Shown: positions 16,905-29,486, numbered from the stretch's first letter. The stretch: 64,000 nt of DNA from Streptosporangiaceae bacterium NEAU-GS5 (GCA_017592665.1 JAGFNW010000002.1:124001-188000), one strand, 5' to 3'. Translations and numbers: made by a program. The notes: generated by a model from the sequence alone, not told the origin.

Positions 16905-17473
16905 TTCTGCTCCTCGATCGTTTCTACGTCGTCCGGGAGGAACGGGGCCAGCTCAGGGAGCTCGTCGAGCCCCCGCAACCCCAGCCTCTCCAGGAAGTAG
17001 CTTGTCGTCCGGTAGAGCACGGCTTGGCTCTCCGGATCCGTCCCGGCCTCCTCGACCAGGCCGCGCGCGACCAGCGTGCGCATGACGCCGTCGCTGTTCA
17101 CGCCGCGGATGGCCGCCACCCTTGCCCGGCTCACCGGCTGCCGGTAGGCGACCACGGCGAGGGTCTCCAGTGCGGCCTGGGTGAGCCGCGCCTGCTGTCC
17201 GTCGCGCACGAACCGCTCGACCAGCTGGGCGCAGTCGGCTCGCGTGTAATACCGCCAGCCGCCGGCGACCTCTCGCAGGTCAAAACCCCTTCCAGCGGCC
17301 GAGTATTCCGCGGACAGGTCACGGAGGGTGGCCGCGACCTCGTTGGTCGGGCGTTCCAGCACCTGAGCGAGGGTCACCTCGGGGACCGGTTCGTCGACTA
17401 CGAGAAGGATAGCCTCCAGTGCGGCGCGGAGTGTCGGCTCGTCACTCGTCCGCGGGGTCATGTCCGCTGTCAT
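16901..17473 (-). CDS. scpB: Segregation and condensation protein B
   Basis: A 190-residue protein matching ScpB, the winged-helix kleisin-associated subunit of the SMC condensin complex. Signature segments are LRAALEAILLVVDEPV near the N-terminus, LTQAALETLAVVAYRQPVSR in the middle and the RGVNSDGVMRTLVARGLVEE winged helix. It binds ScpA and helps compact and segregate the chromosome. The ATG at 17473 lies 32 bases inside the scpA reading frame; an internal ATG at 17461 is possible. Downstream it overlaps rluB by 4 bases. The order parA-scpA-scpB-rluB is typical of actinobacteria. Confidence 0.95.
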   Translation of the reverse strand: MTADMTPRTSDEPTLRAALEAILLVVDEPVPEVTLAQVLERPTNEVAATLRDLSAEYSAAGRGFDLREVAGGWRYYTRADCAQLVERFVRDGQQARLTQAALETLAVVAYRQPVSRARVAAIRGVNSDGVMRTLVARGLVEEAGTDPESQAVLYRTTSYFLERLGLRGLDELPELAPFLPDDVETIEEQK

Positions 17474-18317
17474 CTGCGCTTTCTCCTTCGGCGGCGGGGC
17501 GGGAGGCGGCGTCGTAGTCGTCGCCGACCGTCACCTCGCCGTCGGCGGCTCCGGTCCACGTCACATACAGATCTCCGAGCGCCTCGAGCTGCTCGAAGGA
17601 GACCGCGGCCTCCCGATAGAGCTCCAGGACGGCCAGGAAGCGGGCGACCACCTCATAAACGCCCGCGCAGTCGGCGGTCAGCGACCTGAATGTGGCCGTC
17701 TTCATCCGCCGGAGCCGTTCGACCAGGATAACGGCCTGCTCGCGCACGTTGGCGAGCGGTTGATAGATGTGCGTGGTCGAAACCGACGGCGGCAGCTTCG
17801 GCACGAACGCCCCGGCCGCGATCTTCGCGAACTGCTCGGGGCCGATGCCGAGCACCAGCTCCGGCAGCAGGTTGGCGAACTGTGGCTCCATGGGAACCGT
17901 GCGCGGGAAGCGCAGCGCCTCCTCGGCCATCCGGCCCGAGAAGATCTTCGCCACCTCCTTGTACGCCCGATACTGCAGCAGACGGGCGAACAGCAGGTCG
18001 CGGGCCTCGAGAAGGGCTAGATCCTCCTCGTCCTCGACCTCGCCGGTGGGCAGCAGCCGGGCCGCCTTCAAGTCGAGCAAGGTCGCGGCGACCAGCAGGA
18101 AGTGGCTGGTCTGGTCGAGATCCCACTCCGGGCCCCGCGACCGGATGTAGGCGATGAACTCGTCGGTGACCTTGTGCAGGGCCACCTCGGTGATGTCGAG
18201 CTTGTGCTTGGAGATCAGACCGAGCAGCAGGTCGAACGGCCCCTCGAAAACCTCGAGGTGCACGTGGAATCCGCCACCGGTGGTCTCTTCGCCCACCGCT
18301 CCATTGTCGACGGTCAA
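17442..18317 (-). CDS. scpA: Segregation and condensation protein A (kleisin)
   Basis: A 291-residue kleisin. The N-terminal signature FEGPFDLLLGLISKHKLDI binds the neck of the SMC coiled coil. VAATLLDLKAARLLP is the second conserved helix, and the C-terminal winged helix (FRSLTADCAGVYEVVARFLAVLELYRE) binds the SMC ATPase head. The first in-frame start is TTG at 18317, overlapping the parA stop (TTGA); a GTG at 18296 is the alternative. An acidic C-terminal tail (GDDYDAASRPAAEGESADDS) follows the fold. It is co-transcribed with parA and scpB. Confidence 0.94.
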   Translation of the reverse strand: MTVDNGAVGEETTGGGFHVHLEVFEGPFDLLLGLISKHKLDITEVALHKVTDEFIAYIRSRGPEWDLDQTSHFLLVAATLLDLKAARLLPTGEVEDEEDLALLEARDLLFARLLQYRAYKEVAKIFSGRMAEEALRFPRTVPMEPQFANLLPELVLGIGPEQFAKIAAGAFVPKLPPSVSTTHIYQPLANVREQAVILVERLRRMKTATFRSLTADCAGVYEVVARFLAVLELYREAAVSFEQLEALGDLYVTWTGAADGEVTVGDDYDAASRPAAEGESADDSGHDPADE

Positions 18318-19207
18318 ACGCGCGCGGGCCAGCGGGCGAGAAGTTCGCGGGCCAGGTCGCGATAGGCCGTGGCGCCCATCGACGTGGGGTCGAACTGCGT
18401 GATCGGCTCACCGGCGAGGGTCGCGTCGGGGAAACGGACAGTCCGGTTGATGACCGTGTGGAACACCTTGTCGCCGAACCCCTGCATGATCGTCTGCAGC
18501 ACTTCGCGTGCGTGCAGCGTGCGCGGGTCGTACATGGTGGCGAGCAGGCCGTCGATCTCCAGCTTGCGGTTGAGCCGCTCCTGGACCTTGGTGATGGATT
18601 CCATCAGCAGGGCCACGCCGCGCAGTGCGAAGAACTCGCACTCCAGCGGGATGATCACGCTCTGCGCGCAGGTCAGGGCATTGACCGTGAGCAGGCCGAG
18701 GGACGGCTGGCAGTCGATCAGGACGATGTCGTAGCCGTCGACGAGCGGCTCCAGGATGCGCTGCAGCGCATACTCCCTGGCCACCTCGTTGACCAGCCGG
18801 ATCTCGGCGCCCGACAGGAAGATGTTGCTGGGCAGCAGATCCATGTCCTCGACCGAGGTGCTGAGCAGGACCTCGTCGACGGTGACGTCGGGCTCCTCCA
18901 TCAACAGGTCGTAGACCGTGGCGTCGAGCGGGCGGGGGTCGATGCCGAGGCCGACCGACAGGGCGCCCTGCGGGTCGAAGTCGACGAGCAGCACGCGCTG
19001 GCCCACCTCGGCAAGAGCCGCGCCGAGGTTGATGGTGGTCGTCGTCTTGCCGACGCCGCCCTTCTGGTTGACCATCGCCACGATTCGGGCCGGGCCGTGC
19101 CGCTCCGGCACCAGCGGATCAGGAAAGACGGGACGGGGTCGGCCCGTAGGCCCCAACGTGCCGCCGGGGGTCTGCGCGGCCCACGTAGCGTCTGTGGTCG
19201 CAGTCAC
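18314..19207 (-). CDS. ParA/Soj-family chromosome partitioning ATPase
   Basis: A 297-residue ATPase with the deviant Walker A motif MVNQKGGVGKTTTTINLGAA, DFDPQGALSVGLG (Walker A') and DIVLIDCQPSLG (Walker B). This is a Soj/ParA-like protein encoded next to scpAB. It is usually a second, ScpA-linked ParA rather than the oriC-proximal parA, and no parB gene or parS site (TGTTTCACGTGAAACA) is seen nearby. Residues 1-40 form a Pro/Gly-rich lead-in. It overlaps scpA by 4 bases. Its role is probably in chromosome organisation or positioning; the exact partner is not shown. Confidence 0.92.
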   Translation of the reverse strand: MTATTDATWAAQTPGGTLGPTGRPRPVFPDPLVPERHGPARIVAMVNQKGGVGKTTTTINLGAALAEVGQRVLLVDFDPQGALSVGLGIDPRPLDATVYDLLMEEPDVTVDEVLLSTSVEDMDLLPSNIFLSGAEIRLVNEVAREYALQRILEPLVDGYDIVLIDCQPSLGLLTVNALTCAQSVIIPLECEFFALRGVALLMESITKVQERLNRKLEIDGLLATMYDPRTLHAREVLQTIMQGFGDKVFHTVINRTVRFPDATLAGEPITQFDPTSMGATAYRDLARELLARWPARV

Positions 19208-19295
19208 CTATTGAACCTCCCTGACGGTCCCCGAACCGGACCGAATCTAGAGGGTTACCACCTATGCGGCAAGGCGACGCGCCCAAGGAGCGAAA

Positions 19296-20192
19296 TCATT
19301 CTCGAGCACGGGGATGCGCCGCCGCGTACACCTCGCGGAGCCGGTCGACCGTCACCAAGGTGTACACCTGCGTGGTGGTCACCGAAGCGTGGCCGAGCAG
19401 TTCTTGCACAACCCTAACGTCGGCGCCTCCGTCAAGGAGGTGTGTTGCGAACGAATGACGCAACATGTGGGGCGAGACACCGTCGAGCCCGGCCCGGAGC
19501 GCGGCGGCCTGCAACACCTCCCAGGCGCCCTGACGGGTCAGCCGCCCGCCCCTGGCGTTGAGGAACAGCGCCGGGGTGCCGCGGCCGTGTGCGGCGATCT
19601 GGGGGCGCGCGCGAACCATGTAGGCGTCGAGCGCCTGCCTGGCATAGCGCCCGAGCGGAACGATCCGCGTGCGGCCGCCCTTGCCGCGCAGCCGCACCTC
19701 GGTTTCGGAGAGGTCGTCGGCGGACAGACCGACGGCCTCGGAGATGCGGGCGCCGGTGCCGTAGAGGACCTCGAGGAGGGCGCGGTTGCGGAGGGTGAGC
19801 GGCGCGTCGGCGGGGCCCGCGGCGGCCAGCAGCCGCTCGACCTCGGCCACATTGATCGCCTTGGGCAGCCGCCGCAACTGTCGCGGCGGCCTGACCTCGT
19901 GCGCCGGGTCGTGCCCCGACACGCCCTCGCGCAGCGCGAAGCGGTGCAGCCCGCGTACGGCCGAGACGGCGCGGGCGGCCGAGCTCGCGACCAGGGCCGG
20001 GTGCTCGGCGTCGCCCTCGCGGAGCGCCGCGAGGAAGGCGACCACGTCCGCCTCACCCACCTGGCCGAGCGCGACCAGCCCGCGCGACTTCAGGTGGTCG
20101 AGGTAGCGACGCAGGTCACGCCGGTAGGACGCGAGCGTGTTGGCGGCCAGCCCGCGCTCCACCGCCAGGTGCGCGAGATAGCTGGACAGCAC
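19296..20192 (-). CDS. xerD: Tyrosine recombinase XerD
   Basis: A 298-residue site-specific recombinase that with XerC resolves chromosome dimers at dif. The N-terminal SAM-like domain has [32 protein letters not shown] in outline. The catalytic domain carries the Arg of [18 protein letters not shown] (HxxR), the LLGHAS His and the nucleophile Tyr in [12 protein letters not shown] at 20192 is the first clear start, although a few more upstream residues would be expected in some homologues. It lies between the Nudix gene and parA, the conserved actinobacterial location, so it is a housekeeping XerD rather than a phage integrase. Confidence 0.94.
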   Translation of the reverse strand: MLSSYLAHLAVERGLAANTLASYRRDLRRYLDHLKSRGLVALGQVGEADVVAFLAALREGDAEHPALVASSAARAVSAVRGLHRFALREGVSGHDPAHEVRPPRQLRRLPKAINVAEVERLLAAAGPADAPLTLRNRALLEVLYGTGARISEAVGLSADDLSETEVRLRGKGGRTRIVPLGRYARQALDAYMVRARPQIAAHGRGTPALFLNARGGRLTRQGAWEVLQAAALRAGLDGVSPHMLRHSFATHLLDGGADVRVVQELLGHASVTTTQVYTLVTVDRLREVYAAAHPRARE

Positions 20193-20263
20193 CGCCTCGG
20201 CTTCGCTCAGGACCTCACCCCTGTCGCCATCCTCGTTCCTGCCGGCGCGTCACTGCTGGCGCG

Positions 20264-22647
<2,384 letters not shown>

Positions 22648-22748
22648 TCAGAATATCAAACCGTGCCGCCCACGTGCGCGAACCTTACGCGCCGAGCATG
22701 ACCGGGCAACTGCCCGACCGGGGCGACTGAAGAGTAACTTGTGGCGGT

Positions 22749-23393
22749 ATGTCAATGGTGAAACGTCTGGCCTCGCGCCTGGTCCACCGTGGGTGGGAGT
22801 TCGTACGCGCGAACGGAGCGGTGACGCCGGCCACGCCCGGCGCCTACCGGTTCCGGCGGCTGGGCGAGGGCGCGTGCTTGTCATTCCCGATCGGCGCGAT
22901 TTTCGGTGAGGCATGGATCGAGATCGGGGCGCACACGCTGTTCGCCGAACGGGTGTCGATCACGGCGGGGATGGGGCCCGGCCTGGACCTTGGGCCGTCG
23001 TCGATCGTACGGATCGGGTCGGGCTGCTCCATCGGACGCGGCACGCACATCGTGGGCCACCAGTCGATCGACATCGGCGACGACGTCTACACAGGCCCGT
23101 ATGTGTACATCACTGACCAGAACCACGTCTACGACGACCCAGAGCAGCCCATCGGCCGCCAGTGGCCGCGCAACAACCCCGTCTCGATCGGGTCGGGATC
23201 ATGGCTCGGCGCCGGGGCGATCATCCTGCCGGGCACGAGGATCGGCCGCCAGTCGGTGGTGGCCGGAGGCGCGGTCGTGCGCGGCGAGTTCCCCGACCAC
23301 TGCGTGATCGCCGGAGTGCCCGGCAAAATCGTCCGTCAGTACGCTCCGGGCGACGGCTGGCAGGCCCCCAATGTCCTTCCTTATCCCGCATAA
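22749..23393 (+). CDS. Hexapeptide-repeat (left-handed beta-helix) acyltransferase
   Basis: A 214-residue protein whose middle (residues about 55-195) is built of hexapeptide turns such as IGAHTLFAERVSITAG, IGSGCSIGRGTHIVGH, IDIGDDVYTGPYVYI and IGSGSWLGAGAIILPG, with the conserved catalytic-type His in DQNHVYDDP. It ends with VIAGVPGKIVRQY, common to maltose/galactoside/serine O-acetyltransferases. It would transfer an acetyl or other acyl group from a CoA or ACP donor to a sugar or similar acceptor as a trimer. Divergent from pyrG with 107 bases between starts. The acceptor cannot be read from the sequence; an envelope sugar is plausible. Confidence 0.85.
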   Translation: MSMVKRLASRLVHRGWEFVRANGAVTPATPGAYRFRRLGEGACLSFPIGAIFGEAWIEIGAHTLFAERVSITAGMGPGLDLGPSSIVRIGSGCSIGRGTHIVGHQSIDIGDDVYTGPYVYITDQNHVYDDPEQPIGRQWPRNNPVSIGSGSWLGAGAIILPGTRIGRQSVVAGGAVVRGEFPDHCVIAGVPGKIVRQYAPGDGWQAPNVLPYPA

Positions 23394-23409
23394 ATCGTTG
23401 TTTAGGGGC

Positions 23410-23418
23410 TGTGGATAA
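23410..23418 (-). promoter_or_regulatory. Exact DnaA-box match
   Basis: TTATCCACA on the minus strand, in the 64-base gap between the acyltransferase and the DUF4126 gene. It matches the E. coli DnaA-box consensus. GC-rich actinobacteria prefer TTGTCCACA, and only one copy is seen, so this is not an origin; it could be a single DnaA-titrating or regulatory site, or chance. Confidence 0.25.
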
Positions 23419-23457
23419 GTGCGCGAGGGGTGGTCGCGGGGCGCTTAGAGTGAGGGC

Positions 23458-24066
23458 GTGTTCGCGATGCTGACCGGGCTCGGGCTGTCGACCGCGGCGG
23501 GGCTCAACGCGTATATCCCGCTGATGGTCGTCGGCGTGCTCGCGCACTTCACCGACAAGATCCACCTGCCGGCGGGCTATGACTGGCTGGCCAACCCGGC
23601 CGTGCTGGCCGTGGTCGGCGTGCTGCTGCTCGCCGAGATCGTGCTCGACAAGATCCCCGTGGTCGACCACGTCAACGACGTCATCCAGACGGCCGTGCGG
23701 CCGCTGGCGGGCGGCGTCGTCTTCAGCGCCACCCAGGCCGCGGCCGCCATCGACAACTCGACGTGGATGGCCGATCACCCCGGGGTCGGCTGGGCCCTCG
23801 GCATCGTCACCGCGCTCATCGTGCACCTGATCAAGGCGGGCGCCCGGCCCGTCGTCAACGCCACCACCGTGGGCACAGGCGCCCCCGTCGTCAGCACCAT
23901 GGAAGACGCCGGCTCCCTCAGCCTGTCCCTCGTCGCGATATTCCTCCCGTTGCTGGTCATCGTCGCGCTCGCCCTGCTCGCCTTCATCCTCTGGCGCCTC
24001 ATCCGCCGCATAAAACGCGTCCGCGCCGCCCGGCGCCTCACCCGCCTCAACGCGCCTCCCACCTAG
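23458..24066 (+). CDS. DUF4126 family membrane protein
   Basis: A 202-residue integral membrane protein starting at GTG. It opens with the family signature GLGLSTAAGLNAYIPLM and has hydrophobic segments at about residues 2-30, 43-60, 112-130 and 162-185. Glycine-rich turns (RPLAGGVVFSATQAA) and a basic cytoplasmic tail (RLIRRIKRVRAARRL) follow. DUF4126 proteins are widespread in actinobacteria with no known function. It stands alone between an acyltransferase and the cellulase gene, so no functional hint comes from context. Confidence 0.85.
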   Translation: MFAMLTGLGLSTAAGLNAYIPLMVVGVLAHFTDKIHLPAGYDWLANPAVLAVVGVLLLAEIVLDKIPVVDHVNDVIQTAVRPLAGGVVFSATQAAAAIDNSTWMADHPGVGWALGIVTALIVHLIKAGARPVVNATTVGTGAPVVSTMEDAGSLSLSLVAIFLPLLVIVALALLAFILWRLIRRIKRVRAARRLTRLNAPPT

Positions 24067-24102
24067 GTCGCTCCGATTCGAGCGCCACGCCGTCGAGGCG
24101 GG

Positions 24103-24117
24103 GTCATCAAGCATGAC
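24103..24117 (+). promoter_or_regulatory. Inverted repeat upstream of the cellulase gene
   Basis: GTCAT-CAAGC-ATGAC, perfect 5-base arms with a 5-base centre, 129 bases before the cellulase ATG. It could be an operator. It does not match the CelR/CebR operator TGGGAGCGCTCCCA known from actinobacterial cellulase genes, and no such site is seen in this leader. Confidence 0.25.
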
Positions 24118-24245
24118 GCGGCTGAAATTTTCTCCGCATGGCCAGGCCGACCTGGGGTGACGGTGCGCCGGCCGGATGCGCCTTGACCTGGCTGGACGGG
24201 CACGCGGACCATCGCCAGCGAGACGACCGAGGGAGGGCGGCCCCA

Positions 24246-26720
24246 ATGCGACGACCCGTTGGGCGGCGACGCGTGGCACGGCTGGTGGCGACCGCGCTCG
24301 CGGCGACGCTCATCATGGGCCCGATGCCGGCCGCCAAGGCGGCCCCCACCTTCAACTACGCCGAGGCCCTGCAGAAATCGATCTTCTTCTACGAGGCGCA
24401 GCAGTCGGGGCGCAAACCCTCGTGGAACCGGGTCGAGTGGCGTGGCGAGCGCACGCTCAACGACGGCAAGCCCTCCGGGCCCGACCTGTCCGGCGGGTGG
24501 TATGACGCGGGCGACCACGTCAAATTCGGCTTCCCGATGGCGTTCACGACGACCATGCTGGCGTGGGGCCTGGTGGAAAACCGGGATGGTTACGCGGGCT
24601 CGGCGCAGCTCACGCCGATGCTCGACAACCTCAGATGGGCCACCGACTACCTGATCGCCGCCCACCCCGACGCCAACACGCTTTACGTCCAGGTAGGCGA
24701 CGGGAGCGTGGATCACGCCTATTGGGGGCCGCCGGAGGTCATCGACATCAAGGGCATGTCCCGTCCGACGTACAAGATCACCCCGACCTGCAAGGGCACG
24801 GAGGTGGTGGCGGAGACGGCGGCGGCGATGGCGGCCGCCTCGATGGCGTTCCGCCCGAGCGACCCCGCCTATGCCGACACGCTGCTGACGCACGCGACGC
24901 AGCTGTTCACCTTCGCCGACTCGACCAAGGGGACCAACGGCCAGGACACGGCCTATACGAACTGTGTGCCGGGCATCACCGGTTACTACAACTCCACGTT
25001 CGAGGGCGGGTCGGGCAATCCAGGCGCGACCAAGATGTATTGGGATGAGCTGGCCTGGGCCTCCGTGTGGCTCTACCGTGCCACGGGCACCGCGAGCTAC
25101 CTGACCAAGGCCCGCGAGTTCTATCCGAAGATGGGCAGCGAGCCCGACGTCGGCCAGGGCGCCGGCGGGGCCGTGGTCCCCGCCTACAGCTTCGGCCTGG
25201 CCTGGAACGACAAGGAATACGGCGTCTACGTCCTGATGGCCAAGCTCACGGGCGAACAGCAGTTCAAGACCGACGCGCAGCGATATCTGGACTACTGGAC
25301 GGTCGGATACAAGGGCAAACGCGGCACCTACACACCCGGTGGCCTGGCGTTCATCTTCTACTGGGCGTCGCTGCGGATGGCCATCGGCACGGCCTGGGCG
25401 GCCCTCGTCTACGCCGACTATCTGGGCCCGGCCGACCCGCTGTACGCGCGCTATCACGACTTCGCCAAACGCCAGGTCGACTACGCCCTCGGCCAGAATC
25501 CGCGCAACTCCAGCTATATGGTCGGTTTCGGCGCCAACCCGCCCACGCACGTCCACCATCGGGCCGCCAGCGGCCAATATCTCGGCTACATGAGCGACAC
25601 GACCGGCCCCAACCTGCACACGCTCTATGGGGCCCTGGCCGGCGGCCCCGACCAGAACGACGCCTACGAGGACAGCCGCACCGACTTCGTGCGCAACGAG
25701 GTCGCGATCGACTACAACGCCGCCATCACCAACTCCCTTGCCCGGCTGACCAAGGAATACGGCGGCACGGCCCTGACCGGCTTCCCGGCCGCCGAGACGA
25801 AGTACGACGAGATCTTCTCCGAAACGGCCAACGTCTTCAGCGGCTCCGACGGCACCTCCATGACGGTGTCCATCACCAACCGCTCGGGCTGGCCGCCGCG
25901 CGTGCTCACCAACGGGAAGGCCCGCTACTACTTCACCCTCGACGGCTCGACCACCCCGGCGCAGGTCACGGTGAGCGGCGGCGACGCCAACGGGTGTTCG
26001 GTGAGCGGCCCCACGCAGTTCAGCGGCGCCACCTACTACGCCGAGGTCAACTGCACCGGCCGGCCGCTCTATCCGGGCGACTCCCAGGCCTATCGGCGGA
26101 GCACGCAGCTGCGCATCTCGGTGCCCAGCGGCGCCTGGAATCCGGCCAACGACTGGTCGGCCCAAGGCGCCAGGAACATCCCCGTCTTCGACGGCACCAC
26201 CCTCCTCTGGGGCGCCCCACCCACCGGCTCCTCCCCCAGTCCCTCACCTAGCCCCTCGCCCAGTCCCTCGCCCAGCCCCAGTCCCTCGCCCAGCCCCAGC
26301 CCCTCGCCTTCCCCGAGCCCATCCCCTTCACCCAGCCCGTCGCCCTCGCCAAGCCCGTCGCCGTCGCCGTCTCCTAGCCCGTCGCCCAGTCCGTCGATGG
26401 GCCGCCCCTGCAAGGTCACATACGCCATCAGCGGCGGCGGAGGCGGCACGTTCACGGCCAACATCGCCATCACGAACACCGGCACGACCGCGGTCAACGG
26501 CTGGACGCTGCGCTTCGCCTTCACCGGCAATCAACAGATCATCCAGCCCGGCTGGTCGGCCACCTGGGCCCAGACCGGCGGCCAGGTGACCGCCACCAAC
26601 CTCAGCTGGAACCAGGTCCTCAATCCCGGCCAGAACACGCAGATCGGCTTCAACGCCTCCTACAGCGGCGCCAACTCACCCCCAGCCGCCTTCACCCTCA
26701 ATGGCGCCACCTGCTCCTGA
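24246..26720 (+). CDS. Secreted GH9 endoglucanase with CBM3c, Pro/Ser linker and CBM2
   Basis: ATG at 24246 follows a GGGAGGG site and gives 824 residues. In order: Sec signal (1-32, Arg-rich start, AKA cleavage), GH9 catalytic domain (about 35-515), CBM3c (about 520-655), Pro/Ser linker (662-717) and CBM2 (about 720-824). Catalytic residues are visible: GWYDAGDH with D87 and D90 (base) and NEVAIDYNA with E485 (acid), plus the GH9 signature around THVHHR. CBM3c fused directly to GH9 marks the processive endoglucanase type known from Thermobifida Cel9A. The C-terminal CBM2 with conserved Trp residues binds crystalline cellulose. The enzyme degrades cellulose outside the cell. It stands as a single transcription unit, and its last 45 bases overlap a convergent regulator gene. 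Confidence 0.96.
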   Translation: MRRPVGRRRVARLVATALAATLIMGPMPAAKAAPTFNYAEALQKSIFFYEAQQSGRKPSWNRVEWRGERTLNDGKPSGPDLSGGWYDAGDHVKFGFPMAFTTTMLAWGLVENRDGYAGSAQLTPMLDNLRWATDYLIAAHPDANTLYVQVGDGSVDHAYWGPPEVIDIKGMSRPTYKITPTCKGTEVVAETAAAMAAASMAFRPSDPAYADTLLTHATQLFTFADSTKGTNGQDTAYTNCVPGITGYYNSTFEGGSGNPGATKMYWDELAWASVWLYRATGTASYLTKAREFYPKMGSEPDVGQGAGGAVVPAYSFGLAWNDKEYGVYVLMAKLTGEQQFKTDAQRYLDYWTVGYKGKRGTYTPGGLAFIFYWASLRMAIGTAWAALVYADYLGPADPLYARYHDFAKRQVDYALGQNPRNSSYMVGFGANPPTHVHHRAASGQYLGYMSDTTGPNLHTLYGALAGGPDQNDAYEDSRTDFVRNEVAIDYNAAITNSLARLTKEYGGTALTGFPAAETKYDEIFSETANVFSGSDGTSMTVSITNRSGWPPRVLTNGKARYYFTLDGSTTPAQVTVSGGDANGCSVSGPTQFSGATYYAEVNCTGRPLYPGDSQAYRRSTQLRISVPSGAWNPANDWSAQGARNIPVFDGTTLLWGAPPTGSSPSPSPSPSPSPSPSPSPSPSPSPSPSPSPSPSPSPSPSPSPSPSPSPSPSPSPSMGRPCKVTYAISGGGGGTFTANIAITNTGTTAVNGWTLRFAFTGNQQIIQPGWSATWAQTGGQVTATNLSWNQVLNPGQNTQIGFNASYSGANSPPAAFTLNGATCS
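26230..26396 (+). repeat. Simple 6-base repeat coding the Pro/Ser linker
   Basis: About 28 consecutive Ser-Pro dipeptide codons in variants of AGCCCCTCGCCC. It encodes the flexible linker between CBM3c and CBM2 of the cellulase. Length variation would stay in frame. Confidence 0.9.
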
Positions 26721-29486
26721 CCGGACGGGATAGGCGGCCGGTCGGCCAAGGGCGTCGGCGAGTTCGCGCCGAGTGCTGACGCCCAGCTTGGCGTACACCC
26801 GCTGTAGGTGATTGTTGACCGTACGCACCGACAACTGCAGAGTCTCAGCGATCTCCTTGCTCCGGGCGTTGGTCGCGGCGAGCAGAGCGATCTCCCGCTC
26901 CCTCGCCGTGATGTCGGTGAACGCGGCGGTGGCCTGGACGGTGGCCAGAAGTGGCGTACGCGCGCCCTCACAACGTGCGGCGCACGCCTCCGCCCGGGCG
27001 GTGGCGGCGTGCGCGCTTCGCGGCCGACCCCGGTGCCGCCACGCGGCCGCGGCCGCGGCGGCCGCTTCCGCGGCGAGCAGGTCGGCACCGATGACCTCCA
27101 GGTCGTCGGCGGCGTACATCAGCTCTTCGGGATCGTTCTCGGCCAGAGCCGCAGCCAGGCTCACCCGAGCCGACGCGAAGGCGCCGTCACAGCGCTGCGC
27201 CAACGCGCCAAGCCGCCCGGCGACCTGCTTTGCCCCGCCCAGGCGGGCGATGTCGGTCAAAATAAGCATTTCAGAGGTGACATGGCCCGTGTCGCGCGCC
27301 CGTGCCGCGGCATCGGTGAGTACGGCCCGGGCCTTCGCCAGGCGGCCCGAGGCGGCATGGGTCCACGCCTCGCCCAGGCATTCCTCGCCCGTGGCCAGGC
27401 CCATGGGCGGGTGCACCCGTACCTCGGCGAGGGCCGCGTGAGCGGCGCGCAGATCTCCGAGCACCGCCGCGGAGGCGGCGAGGCCGGCCCACGCGAGATG
27501 CATGGGCCGCATGAAGTCGCCGGCCCGGCCCTGCGCTATGGCTTCGGCGTACCAGCGGCGGGCAGCCGACACGTTCCCGGCGAGCCATTCCACCCGACCC
27601 CGGAAGACGGCCGCCCAGACGCGCGTCTGGGCGATGTCCGCGACCACCATTTCGGTGAGGGCGTTCTCCGCCACCTTCCGCGCGTCGGCCAGGCGGCCCG
27701 CGTCGGCCAGAGCGAGGATCAAGGGGCTGTGCTGCGAGGTGGGATGTGGCGCCCCCACCGCCTTGTCGACGACGCGTATGTGGCCGGCGTAGGCGAGGCG
27801 CGCCCAGTCGATCGCCTCCTCCGTACGGCCGACCAGGGCCAACGCCGCCGTCTTGCACATGGCGGCGACCACCCAGGCGCCCGGGTCGGGCGCCTGAAGC
27901 ACGTCGTGTTCGAGCTCTTCGAGCAGAGGCAGGCTGCGCGCGGGCCGGCCCGAGACGGCGTGGAACCCGGCCTCGATCATCGCCAGGACGCGACGCCCCG
28001 CCGGGTCGGTGACACTCTCACGCCCGCTCGCGTTGACCTGCAGCGCCTCGCTGGTGCGGGCCGCGATCCAGAACAGGTTGCAGGAGCGCACCAGCGTCGC
28101 GGTGACCCTCTCGGAGTCGGTGCGCGCCAGCGCCTGCGCCTCGGCGAGGATCTTGTCGGCCAGCTGCCACCGGCCCAGCTGTACGAGCGAGCCGCCGTAG
28201 AGCGTCTGGATGGCGCACGTGACCTCATGGCTGGGCAGCGCATCGAGTAGGGCCACGACCTGCTCGTAGTCGTGCGCATGCCCGGCCAGGGCGGCTGCGC
28301 GGATGAGCAGCGCGGGATCGGCCGTGCCGGTGGCGGCCAGCCGCCAGGTCGCGAGGTGAAGCGTGTCCTCGTGACGGCGGGCGCCGTAGGCTTCGACGCG
28401 TTCGATGTGCTCCAGCAGCAGTTTCCTGGCACGCAGGCCGCCGGAAAGGCTCGGTCGCAACGCCTCGCCGTACAAGGAATGGGCCAGCGTGACGGTTGTG
28501 CGCCGGCGATCCTGGCGTACGCGGATCAGGCCGGCATCCTCGAGATCGAGCATCACCTCGAGCGAGGAGGCCGCACGCGCGTCGGCAAGCGAGATGGGCT
28601 CGCAGAGCGCGAGAAGCTCGAGGACGGGGCGGGCGGCGGGCGCGGCCGCGGCAAGCCGGGCGCTGATGAGCTCGGTCAGCCGTGGCGTCGTGGCGAGCGC
28701 TCCGTCGGCCAGCTCCCAGATCTCCCCGTTGCAGGACAGTGTGCCGCTGTCCAGCGCGCCGTGGACCAGCTCGCGCAGGTAGAGGGCATTGCCGGTGGAC
28801 GCCGCGAACAGCCTGTGCAAGGTCCGGCGGTCCACGGGACCGCCCAGCGCGGCGCGCAGCAGCCGTTCCACCTGATCTTGGCTGAAGCGCCGCAGGTTGA
28901 CCCGATGGACCGCGTCGCCGCGGGTCAGCGCGGCCACGGCTTCGCCCATCGGTTCGTCCGTACGCACCGTGGCGATCAGCCGGATGCCGCCCGAGTCCAG
29001 CAGCTGCCGCAGGAGCATGGCGGACGCCGCGTCCAGGAGGTGCAGATCATCGATCAGGACCGTCCACTCGCGGTCGGGCCGATGGCCGGCCATGGCCTCG
29101 GTGATCGCCGCGAAGCCCGTCACGGGATCGGACATGTCCACCCACGCAGGGATCAAGTGCGCGATGGCCCCCAACGGCACCGTGGCCGCGGCGGCCGTCG
29201 CCGCCGCCCGCACAGCCCGCACAGCCCGCACAGCCCGCACAGCCCGCACAGCCCCTGCGCCCTCATCCACGGCCCGGCTGAGGAACTCCTCGGCCAGCCG
29301 CGACTTCCCCACCCCCGTCGAGCCGAAGATCACGGCACTTCGACAGCGCTGGTCCGACCACGCGCGGCTCCATGCGTCCAGCTCTCTGTCTCGCCCTTCC
29401 AGCGGCCAGACCGAGACCGGATCCACAACCCCCGCGCAGCTTCCCAGCATGACTTCAGGTACGTACTCGTACCCCGCCTCGGTCAT
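26676..29486 (-). CDS. LAL-type (large ATP-binding LuxR) transcriptional regulator
   Basis: A 936-residue regulator: AAA/STAND ATPase N-terminus with Walker A GSTGVGKS (K61) and Walker B-like [13 protein letters not shown], long helical TPR-like middle, and a LuxR helix-turn-helix at the C-terminus ([21 protein letters not shown], then [20 protein letters not shown]). LAL proteins are activators, mostly of antibiotic or sugar-use genes. Near residues 78-92 it has a run of Val-Arg-Ala repeats from a 9-base tandem repeat. Its last 45 bases overlap the cellulase 3' end tail-to-tail, so it might sense cellulose degradation products, but this is only location. The ATG at 29486 is used; ATG at 29450 is possible. 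Confidence 0.9.
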   Translation of the reverse strand: MTEAGYEYVPEVMLGSCAGVVDPVSVWPLEGRDRELDAWSRAWSDQRCRSAVIFGSTGVGKSRLAEEFLSRAVDEGAGAVRAVRAVRAVRAVRAAATAAAATVPLGAIAHLIPAWVDMSDPVTGFAAITEAMAGHRPDREWTVLIDDLHLLDAASAMLLRQLLDSGGIRLIATVRTDEPMGEAVAALTRGDAVHRVNLRRFSQDQVERLLRAALGGPVDRRTLHRLFAASTGNALYLRELVHGALDSGTLSCNGEIWELADGALATTPRLTELISARLAAAAPAARPVLELLALCEPISLADARAASSLEVMLDLEDAGLIRVRQDRRRTTVTLAHSLYGEALRPSLSGGLRARKLLLEHIERVEAYGARRHEDTLHLATWRLAATGTADPALLIRAAALAGHAHDYEQVVALLDALPSHEVTCAIQTLYGGSLVQLGRWQLADKILAEAQALARTDSERVTATLVRSCNLFWIAARTSEALQVNASGRESVTDPAGRRVLAMIEAGFHAVSGRPARSLPLLEELEHDVLQAPDPGAWVVAAMCKTAALALVGRTEEAIDWARLAYAGHIRVVDKAVGAPHPTSQHSPLILALADAGRLADARKVAENALTEMVVADIAQTRVWAAVFRGRVEWLAGNVSAARRWYAEAIAQGRAGDFMRPMHLAWAGLAASAAVLGDLRAAHAALAEVRVHPPMGLATGEECLGEAWTHAASGRLAKARAVLTDAAARARDTGHVTSEMLILTDIARLGGAKQVAGRLGALAQRCDGAFASARVSLAAALAENDPEELMYAADDLEVIGADLLAAEAAAAAAAAWRHRGRPRSAHAATARAEACAARCEGARTPLLATVQATAAFTDITAREREIALLAATNARSKEIAETLQLSVRTVNNHLQRVYAKLGVSTRRELADALGRPAAYPVRSGAGGAIEGEGGWG
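29211..29254 (-). repeat. 9-base tandem repeat inside the LAL regulator
   Basis: Four perfect copies of CACAGCCCG (plus strand) and a fifth lacking its last base, encoding repeated Val-Arg-Ala just after the Walker A region. Slippage would add or remove three residues without frameshift. Confidence 0.9.

Noticed and set aside
18314-19207. Chromosomal parAB locus near oriC
   Set aside because: No parB gene or parS-like TGTTTCACGTGAAACA site is visible; the neighbours are scpAB, as for the second Soj-like ParA.
19296-20192. Phage or island integrase
   Set aside because: It is the conserved XerD between nudix/pyrG and parA; no attachment-site duplication or phage genes are present.
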